Part shown: piece after piece, positions 11,192 through 23,363 of the stretch
How positions within the stretch are numbered: position 1 is the first letter of the stretch
Layout: the number at the start of each line of letters is the position of its first letter
DNA from: Viola odorata
Taxonomy: Eukaryota; Streptophyta; Magnoliopsida; Malpighiales; Violaceae
Direction: 5' to 3'
Assembly: GCA_963691705.1 (NCBI GenBank)
Contig: OY829537.1
Location: 51,250,304 to 51,314,303 of the forward strand
Length of the DNA: 64,000 nt
Notes under the pieces: generated by a model
What the model was told of the DNA's origin: nothing
Seen by the model: only the letters and a program-made list of their open reading frames with translations
Database searches by the model: none
Made by a program: the position numbers and the translations under genes

Positions 11192-11479
11192 TAGTATTAA
11201 GCTTCCAAGATTTCTTCACATCACATAATTCCCATAATTAGGAAATTGTTAATTATGGTTTCTTTTCTGATCATTGAGAAAGAATGCAAAAATCAGGGCC
11301 AACAAAAGACAACCTAATCTTGACCTTAAATGAATCACAACTACTGCATGCATTGTCTCTTCATTTCTTAAAACATAAAGAAAAATCAAGTCATTATATT
11401 TACTGTCCCTCCCCTTGTAAATTTTGTTTGAGACTCTACTCAAACTCTAACTTCCAATAATTTCTGTCTGTCATATTAG

Positions 11480-12997
11480 ATGGAGAAGAAAGGGTTGCAT
11501 GGAGAGGGGACTTTGCTGTTGCAGCATCCTCTTCTGTTCCTGCTTTTTATAGTCTTAGGTTTTGTTGTAATGGATCCCTTCAAATTAGGGCCTTTAGGAG
11601 GCATAGATTTCAGACCTGTGAAGCATGACATTGCACCTTACAAGCAAGTCATCAGCAACTGGCCTAAAGACAATCAAAGCAGATTGGGGTTTGGGAATTT
11701 GGAGTTTGTCGATCAAGTTTTCGGCCCCGAATCGCTCGAGTTTGATAGCCTAGGGCGCGGCCCCTATGCAGGATTAGCTGATGGGCGCGTAGTGAGGTGG
11801 ATGGGTGAGGATGCTGGATGGGAAACATTTGCAGTTGTTACCTCAAATTGGTAAGTTCTTTTACTTCTCAATTTGTCAGGAGAAGATCATTGATTTTACT
11901 TCTACTGCCCTTATATTGAGATTTTATTCATTGGTTTTGAAAGGTCAGAGAAGGTTTGTGTTAGAGGTGTTGATTCAACCACAGCCAAGCAATGGAAGCA
12001 TGAGAAGCTTTGCGGTCGCCCGCTCGGGCTGAGGTTCCACCAAGAAACTGGAGAGCTGTACATTGCAGATGCTTATTATGGGCTTTTAGTTGTTGGACCT
12101 GAAGGTGGAGTTGCAGCTCCTTTGGCTACTCATGATGTGGCCGGAGATCCAATCCTGTTTGCAAATGATCTTGACATCCACAAGAATGGCTCCATCTTTT
12201 TCACAGACACAAGTAGGAGATATGACAGGGTGTAAGGGCCTAATTATAGGATATTTTCTTTCTTTTAAAGTTTTCTTGACCTTTAAAGAAGTTCTAATTA
12301 ATTATAGGATTGGATTTTTTTGATTTTGCAGGCATCATTTCTTCATATTGTTGGAAGGAGAATCAACCGGCCGGCTTCTCAGGTATGATCCTGCCACGAA
12401 ATCAACTCACGTTGTGTTGGATGGCTTGTCATTCCCAAATGGAGTTCAACTATCCAAGGACCAAACATTCCTTCTCTTCACTGAGACTACCAATTGCAGG
12501 TAAATGTAATATATATCAGAAAATCTGAAAAATCATTTATATATAAATGTTCCATCTCAAAAATGTTAAATCTGGAATTTGTGTAGTACAGATTGATGAA
12601 ATACTGGCTAGAGGGTCCAAAAACCGGAACCACCGAACTGTTCGCTGACCTGCCTGGCTTTCCAGACAATGTGAGAGTGAATGATAAAGGCCAATTCTGG
12701 GTGGCAATAGATTGTTGCAGGACTCCTGCACAGGAAATCCTGTCAAACAACCCCTGGATAAGGAGTGTCTATTTCCGACTACCAATGAAGATGAGCTTCT
12801 TAGCGAGGGCGATGGGGATGAAAATGTACACCACAGTATCGCTGTTTAGCGAGGATGGAGATATATTGGAAGTTCTTGAGGATCCAAAAGGTGTAGTGAT
12901 GAAACTAGTGAGTGAAGTGAGAGAGGTACATGGAAAGCTGTGGATTGGAACTGTGGCTCATAACCATATTGCTACCCTCCCTTATCCTATTATGTAA
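11480..12997 (+). CDS. Strictosidine synthase-like protein (SSL)
   Basis: Four exons: 11,480-11,850, 11,944-12,231, 12,332-12,499 and 12,592-12,997, all with GT-AG introns, giving 410 aa, the usual SSL length. Residues about 12-32 are a hydrophobic signal-anchor, so the protein enters the secretory system. Family landmarks follow in order: GPYAGLADGRVVRW (94-107), a Cys129...CGRPLG pair, LYIADAYYGL, FANDLDIHKNGS with FFTDTS, FPNGVQLSKD, GFPDNVRVNDKG and GKLWIGTV. Together they describe the six-bladed beta-propeller of PF03088. Where Rauvolfia strictosidine synthase has its catalytic Glu309, this protein appears to have Ser (LVSEVREVHG), so strictosidine synthesis is unlikely. An esterase/lactonase-like or unknown role is more probable. 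For intron 1 the acceptor at 11,943 is used, because the one at 11,948 gives an immediate stop. The ATG is the first in frame after upstream stops. Confidence 0.9.
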
Positions 12998-13392
12998 TAT
13001 GTAATTTAGCTGCTGCAATAACTACTGTTGCTTTGTCAGGAAAAATCTGTAGCTTCTATTTGTAGTTTTTTCTTCCATCTCGTGATTGATAAAAAAAAAA
13101 ATTGTGGTCGATTAGAACTTGAATTTATTGCTATAAAATCACCTGCAGCTACAAGAAAATATGTTTCTTATCAGTTTTCTTACCAGGACATTTGGGATTG
13201 TCATCAAATATCAACTTCAATATGAACGACGTGTCGGTAATTTGTGTCGTTTAAAAAAGGAGGCCTTTGCGGCACCGGCACGGATGTTATTGTTTTTAGG
13301 AGTGCTAATAGGCTAATAGCTTCCGACAACAAAACTCATAATAGGAAACATTTGCATCTCTCCTCAACTCTTTCTTTGATAATCAATTAACG
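12998..13392. other. SSL to ETFQO intergenic region
   Basis: 395 bp holding the 3' untranslated region of SSL and the promoter and leader of the next gene. It includes a GGCACCGGCACGG GC-rich patch at 13,270-13,283. I see no transposon in it. No clear TATA box precedes the ATG at 13,393. Confidence 0.6.
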
Positions 13393-16300
13393 ATGCATGG
13401 GCTTATTTCAATTGGCTCCAAATCCAACCGGCTGAAATCCTCCCTATCACCTTCATTCTCGATTCCTCCCTCTAATTTAATCATTCCAGCCAGTGGGTCA
13501 TCATCTAATTTTCGTAATTTCTATCAAAGTCCTAGCCTTTTGGCTTCTAAATTTGGTTTAAACAGCTTTTTCTCTTCTGGGCATCGGAAGATTTTTTCCA
13601 TTTTCAAGAATCCTTATGAAAATCCATGTGTTTTCAAGAATTTCAGCAGTGTACCAGATGAGAGGGAAGCTATAGAGTATGACGTTGTGATTGTTGGTGC
13701 TGGGCCAGCTGGCTTATCAGCTGCAATAAAATTGAAACAACTGTGTCTTGAAAAGGGTGTGGATTTATCAGTTTCTGTTGTGGAGAAAGGTCCTGAAGTA
13801 GGTATGGTATGCGCTTTGTTTCATTGTTCATATATTATGGTATGGGTTTCGTTTGAGCTTCCTAATTACACAATATTGTATCTTTATTATTGAGGTGGTT
13901 AGAATTTTACTATTGAGATTTTGTTTAATTATCTGTGTTTCTGTCTTCTGTTTGTTGTGATCGTAGGAGCTCATATCATATCTGGCAATGTGTTTGAGCC
14001 CCGGGCACTGGATGAACTTCTGCCACAGTGGAGACAGGAAGAGGTGCCTTTTCATGAATTCCTTTATTATGGTGTCACTGGCTAATGCCCAAAAACTATC
14101 TGTGCACGCTTAAACAGTTTTGCCGATGTAAAACAACTATTTCCTGGTTATTTAGGTATTGGTGAAGAATGCAGAATGGGTTACAAATGAAGTTGCATGT
14201 AGCGCTACTTACCTGTTTTGATTCTTATGCAAAATATTTTCTTTGTTCGCAGACACCAATTAAGGTTCCTGTATCTTCGGACAAGTTTTTGTTTCTTACA
14301 AAGAATCATGCCTTTTCACTTCCATCCCCCTTTGATAACAAGGGTAACTACGTTATAAGGTAGGTAATTCCTTGCTACTTTATCGTTTGTTGACAGAAGT
14401 GTCCTAGGAAACAAATCTTATCATCTATGGGCTGGCCCAAACTCTTACTGCTACCATCCATTGCCTTTTCCTGTCTCAAGCGCTTGCTGCAACCTCTTCT
14501 TTTGAGCAATTTGTTGCCTTGGATTTTTTATTTATTTTTAATTAGATCAACATTGTGCTGCAGTTTAAGTCAATTGGTGCGCTGGATGGGAACAAAAGCT
14601 GAAGAACTTGGAGTGGAGATATATCCCGGATTTGCTGCTAGTGAGGTTAAGTTGTTTCGGCTATCCCTTTTCTGCTGAAAAGTACTGGAACTTTGTATTC
14701 ACATGGTTTTGCAATTATCAGATCCTATATGATGCAAATAACAGTGTCATTGGTATTGCAACCAATGATATGGGAATTGCTAAAGATGGGTCTAAGAAGG
14801 AGAATTTTCAGCGTGGTGTAGCATTAAAGGGGCGCATTACACTTCTAGCCGAAGGTTGTCGAGGATCATTATCTGAGGTTTGCAGAAAAAGACATTCCAC
14901 CTGCAATAGATTTCAGAACTTCTGAGCTTAACTTGCCAATTATTATGCTAATAGTTGGTTCCAACACTAATTTTGACAGAAAATAATCAAGAAATATGGG
15001 TTGAGAGAAAGGGGGCACTCTCAGCATCAAACTTATGCTTTGGGCATCAAGGAGGTAACCTCCTCTCATATAAATTTTATATTTTACAGTGTTTAGCTTT
15101 CCAGGATCTTTTGTCGTGGTTTCTCTAAAATGATTGTTAGTTCATGTTTGTTTGGCAGCAAAATTTTAATTTTGACTGATATTTGTTGTATTTTCTATGC
15201 TGATTGAGTGATACAAATGTTTTTGAGTCACTGACGTAAACATTACCCACCCAAGTTAGACTTTCTTTCCTGGATCAGGTTTGGGAAGTTGATGAACAAA
15301 AGCACAAAGCTGGTGCAGTTATTCACACATTAGGTTGGCCCTTGAACAGAAAAACATATGGGGGATCATTTCTGTACCACATGAATGATAGGCAGGTAAT
15401 ATAAGATTCTCATCTCTCTTGCTTCCTCACTCTAATGTGTATTTGACTGCCACAAGTTGGCAGGTTTTACAAAAAGGTTTCATGTTCATCCTATGCTTAG
15501 CTGATTACCATTCATGGCTCACCATCGCTTTTTCTTGGTTGAGCATATAGGTTTCAATTGGCCTGGTGGTTGCTTTGAATTATCGCAATCCTTACTTAAA
15601 CCCATATGAGGAATTTCAGGTGAACCAGAGCTTTTCTTTTTCTCATTGATGTTGATCCTCTGTCTTTGTTAGGAATCTAAGCCTTCTTTCCCTTCTGGAT
15701 TTTGATCTTAGAAACTCAAGCATCATCCTGCCATCAAACCTCTTCTGGAAGGGGGAACCGTTCTCCAGTACGGGGCTCGCACTTTAAATGAAGGTGGTAT
15801 TCAGGTAATTCAGCAATCTCTCATACACAGACATCGGGTGGTACAGTAAATCAGCCCTTTGTTGGTCCCATGAACAAAGCGTTGATTGCTGATATCACAG
15901 TTCTTGGATATAATAAGTATGTGGTTGGTACAAGCAATCCTAACTCCAAAGTGCTCATAACCATTTATTAAACTGTTTGGTAGATAGTTGAATATTATGT
16001 TCTTTTCATTAGCATGTCATACAAAAACAAAATTTGATGCTAGTTAAATTTCAGTCTGTTCCCTATCCAGCTTTCCCAGGAGGAGCAATTATTGGATGTT
16101 CAGCTGGCTTTTTAAATGTACCAAAAATAAAGGGGACACATACTGCCATGAAATCAGGTATAGGTTGCATTATTTTCTTCTTCATGCTATTTTCATTCCT
16201 TAAATATTCTGGGGTCATGTCTTTTTGAATCAATCTCAATTAGCCAATTAGATTCTTACTCTTGATTGTATCCTGGAGTGGTTTTACCACTGTTAAGGAG

Positions 16301-18273
16301 TCTTGAATGAGAAACAGACATTCTGGATTATCATCCTGCTCTGTTTAGGTGCTAATATTTTTATTGATTGCTTCTTTTATTTGTTCTTTTTTTTTTGTCT
16401 TCCTGTTGAAATAGGAATGCTAGCAGCAGAAGCTACATTTGGTGCTCTACACAAAGGATCAAATTTGAAAACCTATTGGGAAAATTTGAGGAGTTCTTGG
16501 ATATGGGAAGAACTCCAAAGTGCTCGGAACCACCGACCTGTAAGTTGGTTGATTCATTTCCTCCCTTTTGTTTTTACATGTTTGCTTTCATATACTTTGT
16601 AGTGGTTTACATAATATTGCAAATTGTATTATTTTATTGAGTCATCTATATGGACTCTCAAAATCACCTAAGCTGGTTTCTTAGATCTTTTCTTACAAGG
16701 TTTTCCTTGTGGATGGTATAGAATGTAACAATAGTTTCTCTGTGATATAATATCTTCATATCGCTGGATAGGAAAAACCAAAAAAGTATATACCTTTGTA
16801 TTTTATTTTGATGGCTGGGTTTCACTCAGGGCAAAAATGTCAAAAATAGGCAATTCGGAGTTTGACTAGGAAAATGAGTACTCCTTGCAATATACTAGCA
16901 CCATCTGAATGTTGAATTTATCTTTTCGCTCTTCTTCCTTTCCTCTGGCAGGCTTTCGAGTATGGACTTATTCCTGGATTGGCTATTTCTGGATTAGAAC
17001 AGTAAGATCTAACCTATATTTTTTACTTTGTTGCTTTGACAATGTTATAACACCTTTCTTATTGGACCTAACTTATCTTTGTTATTCTGCCTTACAGCTA
17101 CATACTAAAAGGACGGTTGCCCCTTACTCTTAAGCATGGAAAACCTGATCATGAAGCAACAAACGTAAGTCAGCACAGTTTGAGAACCAGTATGTTCAGA
17201 GAATAATACTTTAGTTAAGAAATGCAACTATAAGAGATGGGATATTAGTCTGGATAAGTCCATCATGTGGTTTTCTTTATTGTAAGTGCTTCAATTTTCT
17301 TTTTGCGGCATCACTTTTGCTGTCCCGATATGTCAAATGCATTTCACGGGATCAGCAATGCATAAGTGATGAATTTCCGGCATCATTTTTGCTGTCCCTC
17401 TTCTCTCTAAAAATAGTAAACGGGAGTTAAACTCTTCATTTTTATTTTTCCAGTATGCTGGTACCCTATAACTTGTAGCATGAAGTAACTGATAAAATGA
17501 GTAATACCACTTTGCTAATAGATGCTGATGAGTTTACCCTCCTTGTCTGCAGATTGCACAGTTACACTCTCCCATCGAATATCTGAAGCCAGATGGTGTT
17601 TTATCGTTTGACATACTAACGTCCCTGCACAGGTTTCTAATATGTTCAAGATAAATGCTTTGGTGCTATTCGATTCTATTCTGTACTTGATGGAGATGGC
17701 TGCTATGTATCTTCTTAATGTTTTTTTTTTTCTGGGACTATTTAGGAGCAACATCAATCACGAACATGACCAGCCACCTCATCTTCATTTGAGGGACCCG
17801 AAGATTCCTGAAAGCGTAAATTTGCCAGAATACGCAGGACTAGAGTCACGATTTTGTCCTGCTCGTGTATACGAGTAATGCGCTTCTCATAACGATCTTT
17901 TATTTTTTTTAATTTCAGTTTCATTTCATAAGAAGATGCTCTATGAGCCTCTTCGATGTGGTTTGAAATGCAGGTATGTGTCTCATGAAAAGAAGCAGCT
18001 GAAGTTGCAGATCAATGCACAGAATTGCCTACACTGCAAGGTATCCTTAATTTGGTCTTCCTGTCCCGAGCTATGCACGGCATGGCCAAAATTATGAACT
18101 GATCCTCCAACTTTAGCTTTTCTTCCATCCATAGCCCTGTGGTTTTTGGCTCGTTCTCGTCTTTGGCTTACGTTGAAAATCACTTACAGGCATGTGACAT
18201 CAAAGACCCAACGCAAAATATTGAATGGACAGTGCCAGAAGGAGGAGGTGGCCCGGGCTATTCCGTCATGTAG
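13393..18273 (+). CDS. ETFQO: Electron transfer flavoprotein:ubiquinone oxidoreductase, mitochondrial
   Basis: Seventeen exons: 13393-13801, 13967-14043, 14253-14359, 14564-14645, 14722-14877, 14980-15054, 15279-15395, 15551-15619, 15712-15804, 16055-16157, 16415-16539, 16952-17001, 17098-17164, 17553-17632, 17746-17874, 17974-18040, 18190-18273. All junctions are GT-AG and the frame is open throughout: 629 aa, close to plant ETFQOs. The enzyme sits on the inner mitochondrial membrane and passes electrons from ETF (branched-chain amino acid, lysine and phytol breakdown) to ubiquinone. Visible are a Ser/Arg/Phe-rich presequence (1 to about 85), the FAD motif [10 protein letters not shown] (98-107), [20 protein letters not shown] (quinone/FAD region) and the 4Fe-4S ligands C574 and C598-x2-C601-x2-C604 near the C-terminus, followed by EGGGG. 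No lesion was found. Confidence 0.97.
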
Positions 18274-18661
18274 ATATCTTGCCCTTCGTAGTTGAAAAGG
18301 AAAGGAAAGGAAATTCGAGCCATAATCCATATGGCATAAGGAATGAGCCAAAGACGATGCAGAACGAACACCCAAATCTTTCAAATCAACATCAATTTTT
18401 GGTGGTTAGACAGATAATCATAAACATTAAGTTTAATAACACTCACCATATATATCAACATCAATGCAATTTAGGGAGCTGATATGGGTAGATCAATTAT
18501 TATCTTGAGATTTACTGCCTCAGTTAAAATTGATAGTAATTTGTGGACCCTCCTAATGTTTTCTTTGTTGCATCCATAAAACGTTTTCAAATGAAACAAG
18601 ACTATTTCGATACGTGTCACTTTAGCCATAGCTTTATTTTGGGTTTTTGATCTTTTGGACT
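18274..18661. other. ETFQO 3' region
   Basis: AT-rich, presumably 3' UTR and terminator sequence of ETFQO. It carries a (CA/AT)-rich patch at 18,440-18,470. No gene. It ends at the ATTTG target duplication of the solo LTR. Confidence 0.5.
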
Positions 18662-18666
18662 ATTTG

Positions 18667-19484
18667 TGATGCGATCCGGCCTCGTTTTAATGAGTCGGAT
18701 CGTGCCAATAGATCTAGCTTGAGTTACCTGACAAAATCTAATCAATTTCGAACAGAAACACAAGAATCGGAGATGGATTAGAGAAGAAACGCAGCGGATT
18801 TTAGGGAAAGAAGAATAAATTTTTTGGAATTTAAGAGATGATTTGCGGTTAATAATCCAATCGGAAATGATCAATCAATAGACAAACATCTAAATCAACT
18901 TATAATCAATCATCCATTCATAGGAATCCATAATATTCAATAAACACAATTCAATTGCAACAAGAACAAGTAATTAAAGATTGAAGGTAAAAGGAATTTT
19001 ACTTGCAATGAATCAAGGAGCCTCCTAAGCTTGATCATTACAAGGAAATTTTAAGGTGTTTAGAAGGAGGAGTACTCTCTAACTCAAGCAATAAACACTC
19101 ATCAAAAACTAACTACAGAAAATGAAGTAGGAAGTTATTTATAGGAACTTCAAAATTAGGTCTAAAACATAATTTCGGATTTCTGACGAGGGGATAACGT
19201 GATCACGCCTAACAGATAATGTGATCACGCCCAAAACAGAAGGTTTTCGCCAATCCGAGTACACGATAGCGTGATCACGCCTAGCAGATAACGCGATCAC
19301 GCCCGCTGCTTCCAAAAATGCCAATTCGCGAAGGAAACTCGGCTTTTCGCGAAGGAAACTCGGCCACGTTGGTGGCCTCGCGTTGGCACGTATCTCGCCC
19401 ACTTTTGGTGACTCTAGGCATGTCTCTTGGCCTTCGAATGTGTGCTCATTCATCGCCGAAATGAAGCCATGTGTGATTGCATCA
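18667..19484 (-). mobile_element. Solo LTR with perfect 5-bp target duplication
   Basis: 818 bp, TGATGCGATCC to GTGATTGCATCA, flanked by ATTTG on both sides (18,662-18,666 and 19,485-19,489). It is the same family as the LTRs at 2160 and 4598, with the same minus-strand TATA box (19,136-19,143) and the same ATAACGTGATCACGCC words at 19,195-19,305. A solo LTR with intact duplication is the product of LTR-LTR recombination of a full element. It also fixes the true LTR ends of the family. A 20-bp direct repeat (GCGAAGGAAACTCGGC) sits at 19,328-19,364. Confidence 0.9.
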
Positions 19485-19489
19485 ATTTG

Positions 19490-19894
19490 GGTATGGTTTT
19501 ATTTTCCATTTTCATGGGGTAATATCCCTTTTTGGTATTTAATGAATAGGTGGGTTTATAAAGAAATTAAAAAAACAAAATCCCTTTGTGATATAGTTGT
19601 TCTCTGTAAACCACAATTTGTTCATTACTGGTAAACAATTTGGTGGAATTAATTGGATTCCTTGATAGAAAGAAGCCAGATGTTTCATTGAAATTTGGAT
19701 TGGTCATACTATCAACCAAAAAAAGGAAGAAAAACTGTTATTGACATGTGGTAGAAGACGTTGAGAGGGAGAGACAGGATTCCATAATTACTTTTATCCC
19801 CACTGAAGTGTAGAATTGTCTAAAAAATATATATTTTGTGCAAAATCAGCAATTAACGATAGATAGTGTAACGGAAGGACTAACCTGTGATCGA
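19490..19894. other. Intergenic, no gene
   Basis: AT-rich sequence between the solo LTR and the tandem array. No open frame of note, no terminal repeats and no RNA gene recognised. Confidence 0.5.
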
Positions 19895-22542
19895 AATCAG
19901 ACTCTTTAGTATTCTTAATCACTTTTCTCACATCAAATTCTTATAAGTCGCATCATTGTGATATTATGAAATTTTAAGAGTTTTTATCAAAGAAGTTTAA
20001 TAAATGAAAATTTGAGATGCAAAAGTTTATTCTTGGTGGATAGAAATTAAGGATGAGATTCTTTTATATTCTTGATCACTTTTCTCATTAAATTCTTATA
20101 AGTTGCATCCTTGGGATATTATAATGACATTTTAAGAGTGTTTGTCAAAGAAAATCAACAAATCCAAAGTGTGAGACTCAAAATTTAGTTTTGGGTATCA
20201 AAGTTAAGGATATGACTCTTTGGTAGGGTTGTTCATCGGTTAACCGAAACTGAAATCTAAAGTTTCTAAGTTCGAAAAAACCGAACTTCCGAAATTGTTT
20301 TCCTTATCAATCCAAATAATTTTTTTACACTTTTCACACAATCCAATCCATAAATTAAGGTAATGTAAGAGCCTAATCAGCGGCAAATGACGGCATTAAG
20401 GTCCAATTAATGCTACCCTAATCACCCAACCAACTTAAACAAAAAAAAAACAACAACAAAAAAGGATTAAGGAAACAACTCCCCGTGTGCAGCAGATGCC
20501 CCCGAATTAAGCAAATCATTTTCCAGCCTCATCAATCAATCAAATTAGAAATAAATAAATTCGGTAATTCCACCAACATTCCTAATTTAACACCATTAGC
20601 AAAACAAAACCCACATCAAGAAATTAAAAAAACCTCTTTCTCCTCCTACTGATTCAGTTCTTCAACAACCCTAATCTTCTCCTCCTACTGCTACTCCTAA
20701 TCACGGTGTTTGTGTTGTTGCTCTTCACCAGAAAATGCCGCGGAGTGCTCGTGCAGTAGGGAAAGTTCGAGAGAAAGAGAGAGGATGAGGGAAATTTCGG
20801 AGGCGATGGGTGGTGGTGGTAGAGGAGGCGGTGGGTGGTGGGTGGTGGAGGAGGAGCAACGTCACTACTGCGAGAGGGAGAGATCGACTAAGCGAGCGAG
20901 AGGGAGAGAGGATTAGGGTTGTTTCTAATTTAGGAATGGGTGAGGGAATGACATTTCAGTAAAATAAAATCATTATTTAGTGGGTAAGGAAAAGTTATGT
21001 TAACCGAACTTTCGCTGATCGACAACCAAAATCGAACCGTATTAAACTTTAGTTTTTGACTATCCGAAACTGAAAAAACCGAAACCGAAATTCCGAAACC
21101 GAACAAGCGAAATTCCGGTTTCGGAATTTCGGTTCTTCGGTTGTTGAAAACCGTTGAACAACCCTACTCTTTGGTGTTCTTGATCACATTTCTCACATCA
21201 AATTCTTGTGAGTTGAATCTTTGTGATATTATATTGACATTTTAAGAGTGTTTGTCAAAGCAAATAAACAAAGGAAAGTGTGAGACGTAAAAGTTAGTTT
21301 TCTGCATAAAAGTTAAGGATGAGACTCTTTGGTGTTCTTGATCACTTTTCTCACATCAAAGTCTTACAAGTTGCATCCTTATGATATTATAATGAAGTTT
21401 AAGAGTCTATTATCAAAGAAAATCAATAAAACAAAGTGAGGCACAAAAGTTAAGGATGAGACTCTTTGGTGTTCTGGATCACTTTTATCACATGAAATTC
21501 TTGTAAGTTTCATCCTTGTGATATTATAATGACATTATACGAGTGTTTTTGAAAGAATTCAACAAAACAAAGTCTGAGACGCAAAAGTTCCTTTTTACTA
21601 GACAAAAATTAAGGATGAGACTCTTTGGTGCTCTTGATCACTTTTCTCAAATCAAAGTGTTGTAAGTTGCATTGTTGTGACATTATAAGGACATTTTAAG
21701 GGTGTTTGTCTAAGAAGTTCAACAAAAGAAAGTTTGAGATGCCAAAGTCAATTTTCTGCACAAAAGTTAATGTTAAAATTATTTGGTATTCTTAATCACT
21801 TTTTTCACATGAAATTCTATTTAGTTGAATCCTTGTGATATTATAATGATATTTTAAGAGTGTTTGTCAAAGAAATTCAACAAAAAAAGTTTGAGACGCA
21901 GAAGTTCTTTTTTAGTGGACAAAATTAAGGATGAGACTCCTAGGTGTTTTTGATCACTTTTCTCGCATCAAATCCTCTTAAGTGACATCCTTGTGATAAT
22001 ATTATTAAGTTTTCAAAGTGTTTGTCTAAGAAATTCAACAAAACAAAGTTTGAGATGCAAAAGTTGGTTTTGTGCACAAAAGTTAAGGATGAGACCCTAT
22101 GGTGTTCTTGATCACTTTTCTCACAAAATTCTTGTAAGTTGCATTCTTTTGATATTCTAATAAAATTTTAAGAGTGTTTATCAAAGAAGTTCAACAAAAG
22201 AATATTTGAGATGCAAAAGTTCGATTTTAGTGGATAAATTTAATGCTGAGACTTTTTGGTGTTCTTGAGTACTTTTCTCATATCAAATTCTTGTAAGTGA
22301 CATCCTTGTGATATTATAATTACGTTATAAGAGTATTTGTCAAATAAATTCAAAAAAATAAAGTTTAGGATGCAAAGTTAGTTTTTTTTATAAAAGTTAA
22401 GGATGAGACTCTGCCTGGTATTCTTGATCAATTTTCTCACATAAAATAATGGCATTTTAAGAGTGATTGTGAGAAAAAATAAATAAAATAAAGTGTGAGA
22501 TGCGAAAGTTAGTTTTCTGCATAGAAGTTAAGGATGGGACTC
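19895..22542. repeat. Tandem array of ~157-bp units
   Basis: About twelve diverged units are recognised by the word GACTCTTTGGTGTTCTTGATCAC followed by TCTCACATCAAATTCTTG, GTGATATTATAATGACATTTTAAGAG and AGATGCAAAAGTT (words abbreviated). Starts lie near 19,898, 20,056, 20,213, 21,323, 21,460, 21,618, 21,776, 21,933, 22,090, 22,245, 22,405 and 22,537. Most steps are 155-160 bp; two units are shortened to about 135 bp. A hAT MITE (20,224-21,166) splits one unit. The array ends where an LTR fragment begins. It is non-coding. The unit length is near that of nucleosome-spaced plant satellites. Confidence 0.88.
20224..21166. mobile_element. hAT-type MITE with perfect 8-bp target duplication, 943 bp
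   Basis: TAGGGTTGTTCA...TGAACAACCCTA terminal inverted repeats and CTCTTTGG immediately outside both ends (20,216-20,223 and 21,167-21,174). Sub-terminal regions consist of CCGAAA/TTTCGG words in inverted order. The centre (20,330-20,940) differs in character: it is pyrimidine-rich, then GC-rich and G-rich, like the leader and first exon of a plant gene. It may be captured host DNA. No meaningful protein is encoded. Confidence 0.92.
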
Positions 22543-22988
22543 TGATACGGCTCATGGTCTTGCTTGCATTTGGGTGATGTTTTGCTCACCAAAACAGAAG
22601 CGAATGAGGATGGAGACCGTGTGCTTTTCTTCTTGCTTCAAGAATCTAGTCTAGTTAAGTGATTGGTACAACAACACGCAAGATGATACACAACAAACAA
22701 CACAAACACAAGTCCGGAAAGAGTAACTTGGCGAGACCAAGGTTCTTGTTTTGGATAAGATTGAACCGAGCAAACACAAGTATTTATTAAATTCAAAGAT
22801 AGAAAAATAAAGCTGGAAACTAATTTTTTTTACTTGACTTAAACCAAGGCTTTCCAAACCTAGGTAAACACCAAATGAGTCATATTGAAAGGTTAGAGGA
22901 TATGCACTCAACAAAGGTTTCAACAATTTAGACAAAGTGTAAAATGAAGAAGAAAAGTGCTATTTATACAAAATTTGGGAAGGGCTGC
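22543..22988 (-). mobile_element. LTR fragment of an unclassified retrotransposon
   Basis: Begins TGATACGGCTCATGG at the edge of the tandem array and contains TATTTATA at 22,971-22,978, which is TATAAATA on the minus strand as in the other LTRs here. It is cut at 22,988 by the outer end of the Tat/Ogre-like LTR. No partner LTR is seen in the window. Confidence 0.45.
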
Positions 22989-23363
22989 TGTCGCACCCCC
23001 TTTTCGATTTTACGCGAATAGGTTCAGGACGGATGCGGAGCATAGATGGATGCCTCGCATAATGCAATGAAGTCTCCACCCTATTTATTTTCTAGGTTTA
23101 GGGAACCTAATCGTCATGGCATAAAAAATAAAAAAACTAAGGCACAATAAGTCTAAACCAAAGAACAAAGGTTCGAGGTCGTATTATGGACTCGGGAAGG
23201 TGTTAGGCACCCGAGTCACATCCTTAAAAAGGTTACCGGCAAAAGGGTGTTCGGAAGGGACAATAAAAAAACACATAAGTTAGCCCTCATAGGAAACGTC
23301 ACTTTAGTATTCTTAGGGTCGGGACAACTTCGGGATAAGTATTTCTGCTTGACAGAATGGTGA

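Larger units (their letters stand above)
9790..11252. repeat. Duplicated block, copy B (with a pogo-type insertion)
   Basis: The second copy of the block described at 5733-8702. It resumes after the Emigrant-like element with the shared words TCTTCACATCACATAATTCCC and ATTAGGAAATTG (11,212-11,250; 8654-8700 in copy A). It ends 230 bp before the ATG of the SSL gene and may contribute to that gene's upstream region. A TATATAAG word lies at 10,061-10,068, but no transcript can be argued from it. Confidence 0.7.

Noticed and set aside
11944..11950. Alternative acceptor TCAG at 11,948 for SSL intron 1
   Set aside because: It would give TGA at the junction. The acceptor at 11,943 restores TSNW-SEKVC in frame.
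12487..12785. Minus-strand frames opposite SSL exon 4
   Set aside because: Antisense shadows of a well-supported exon.
20710..20916. Gly/Arg/Glu-rich frame within the MITE
   Set aside because: Result of GA/GGT-rich DNA; no homology recognised and no splice or promoter evidence.
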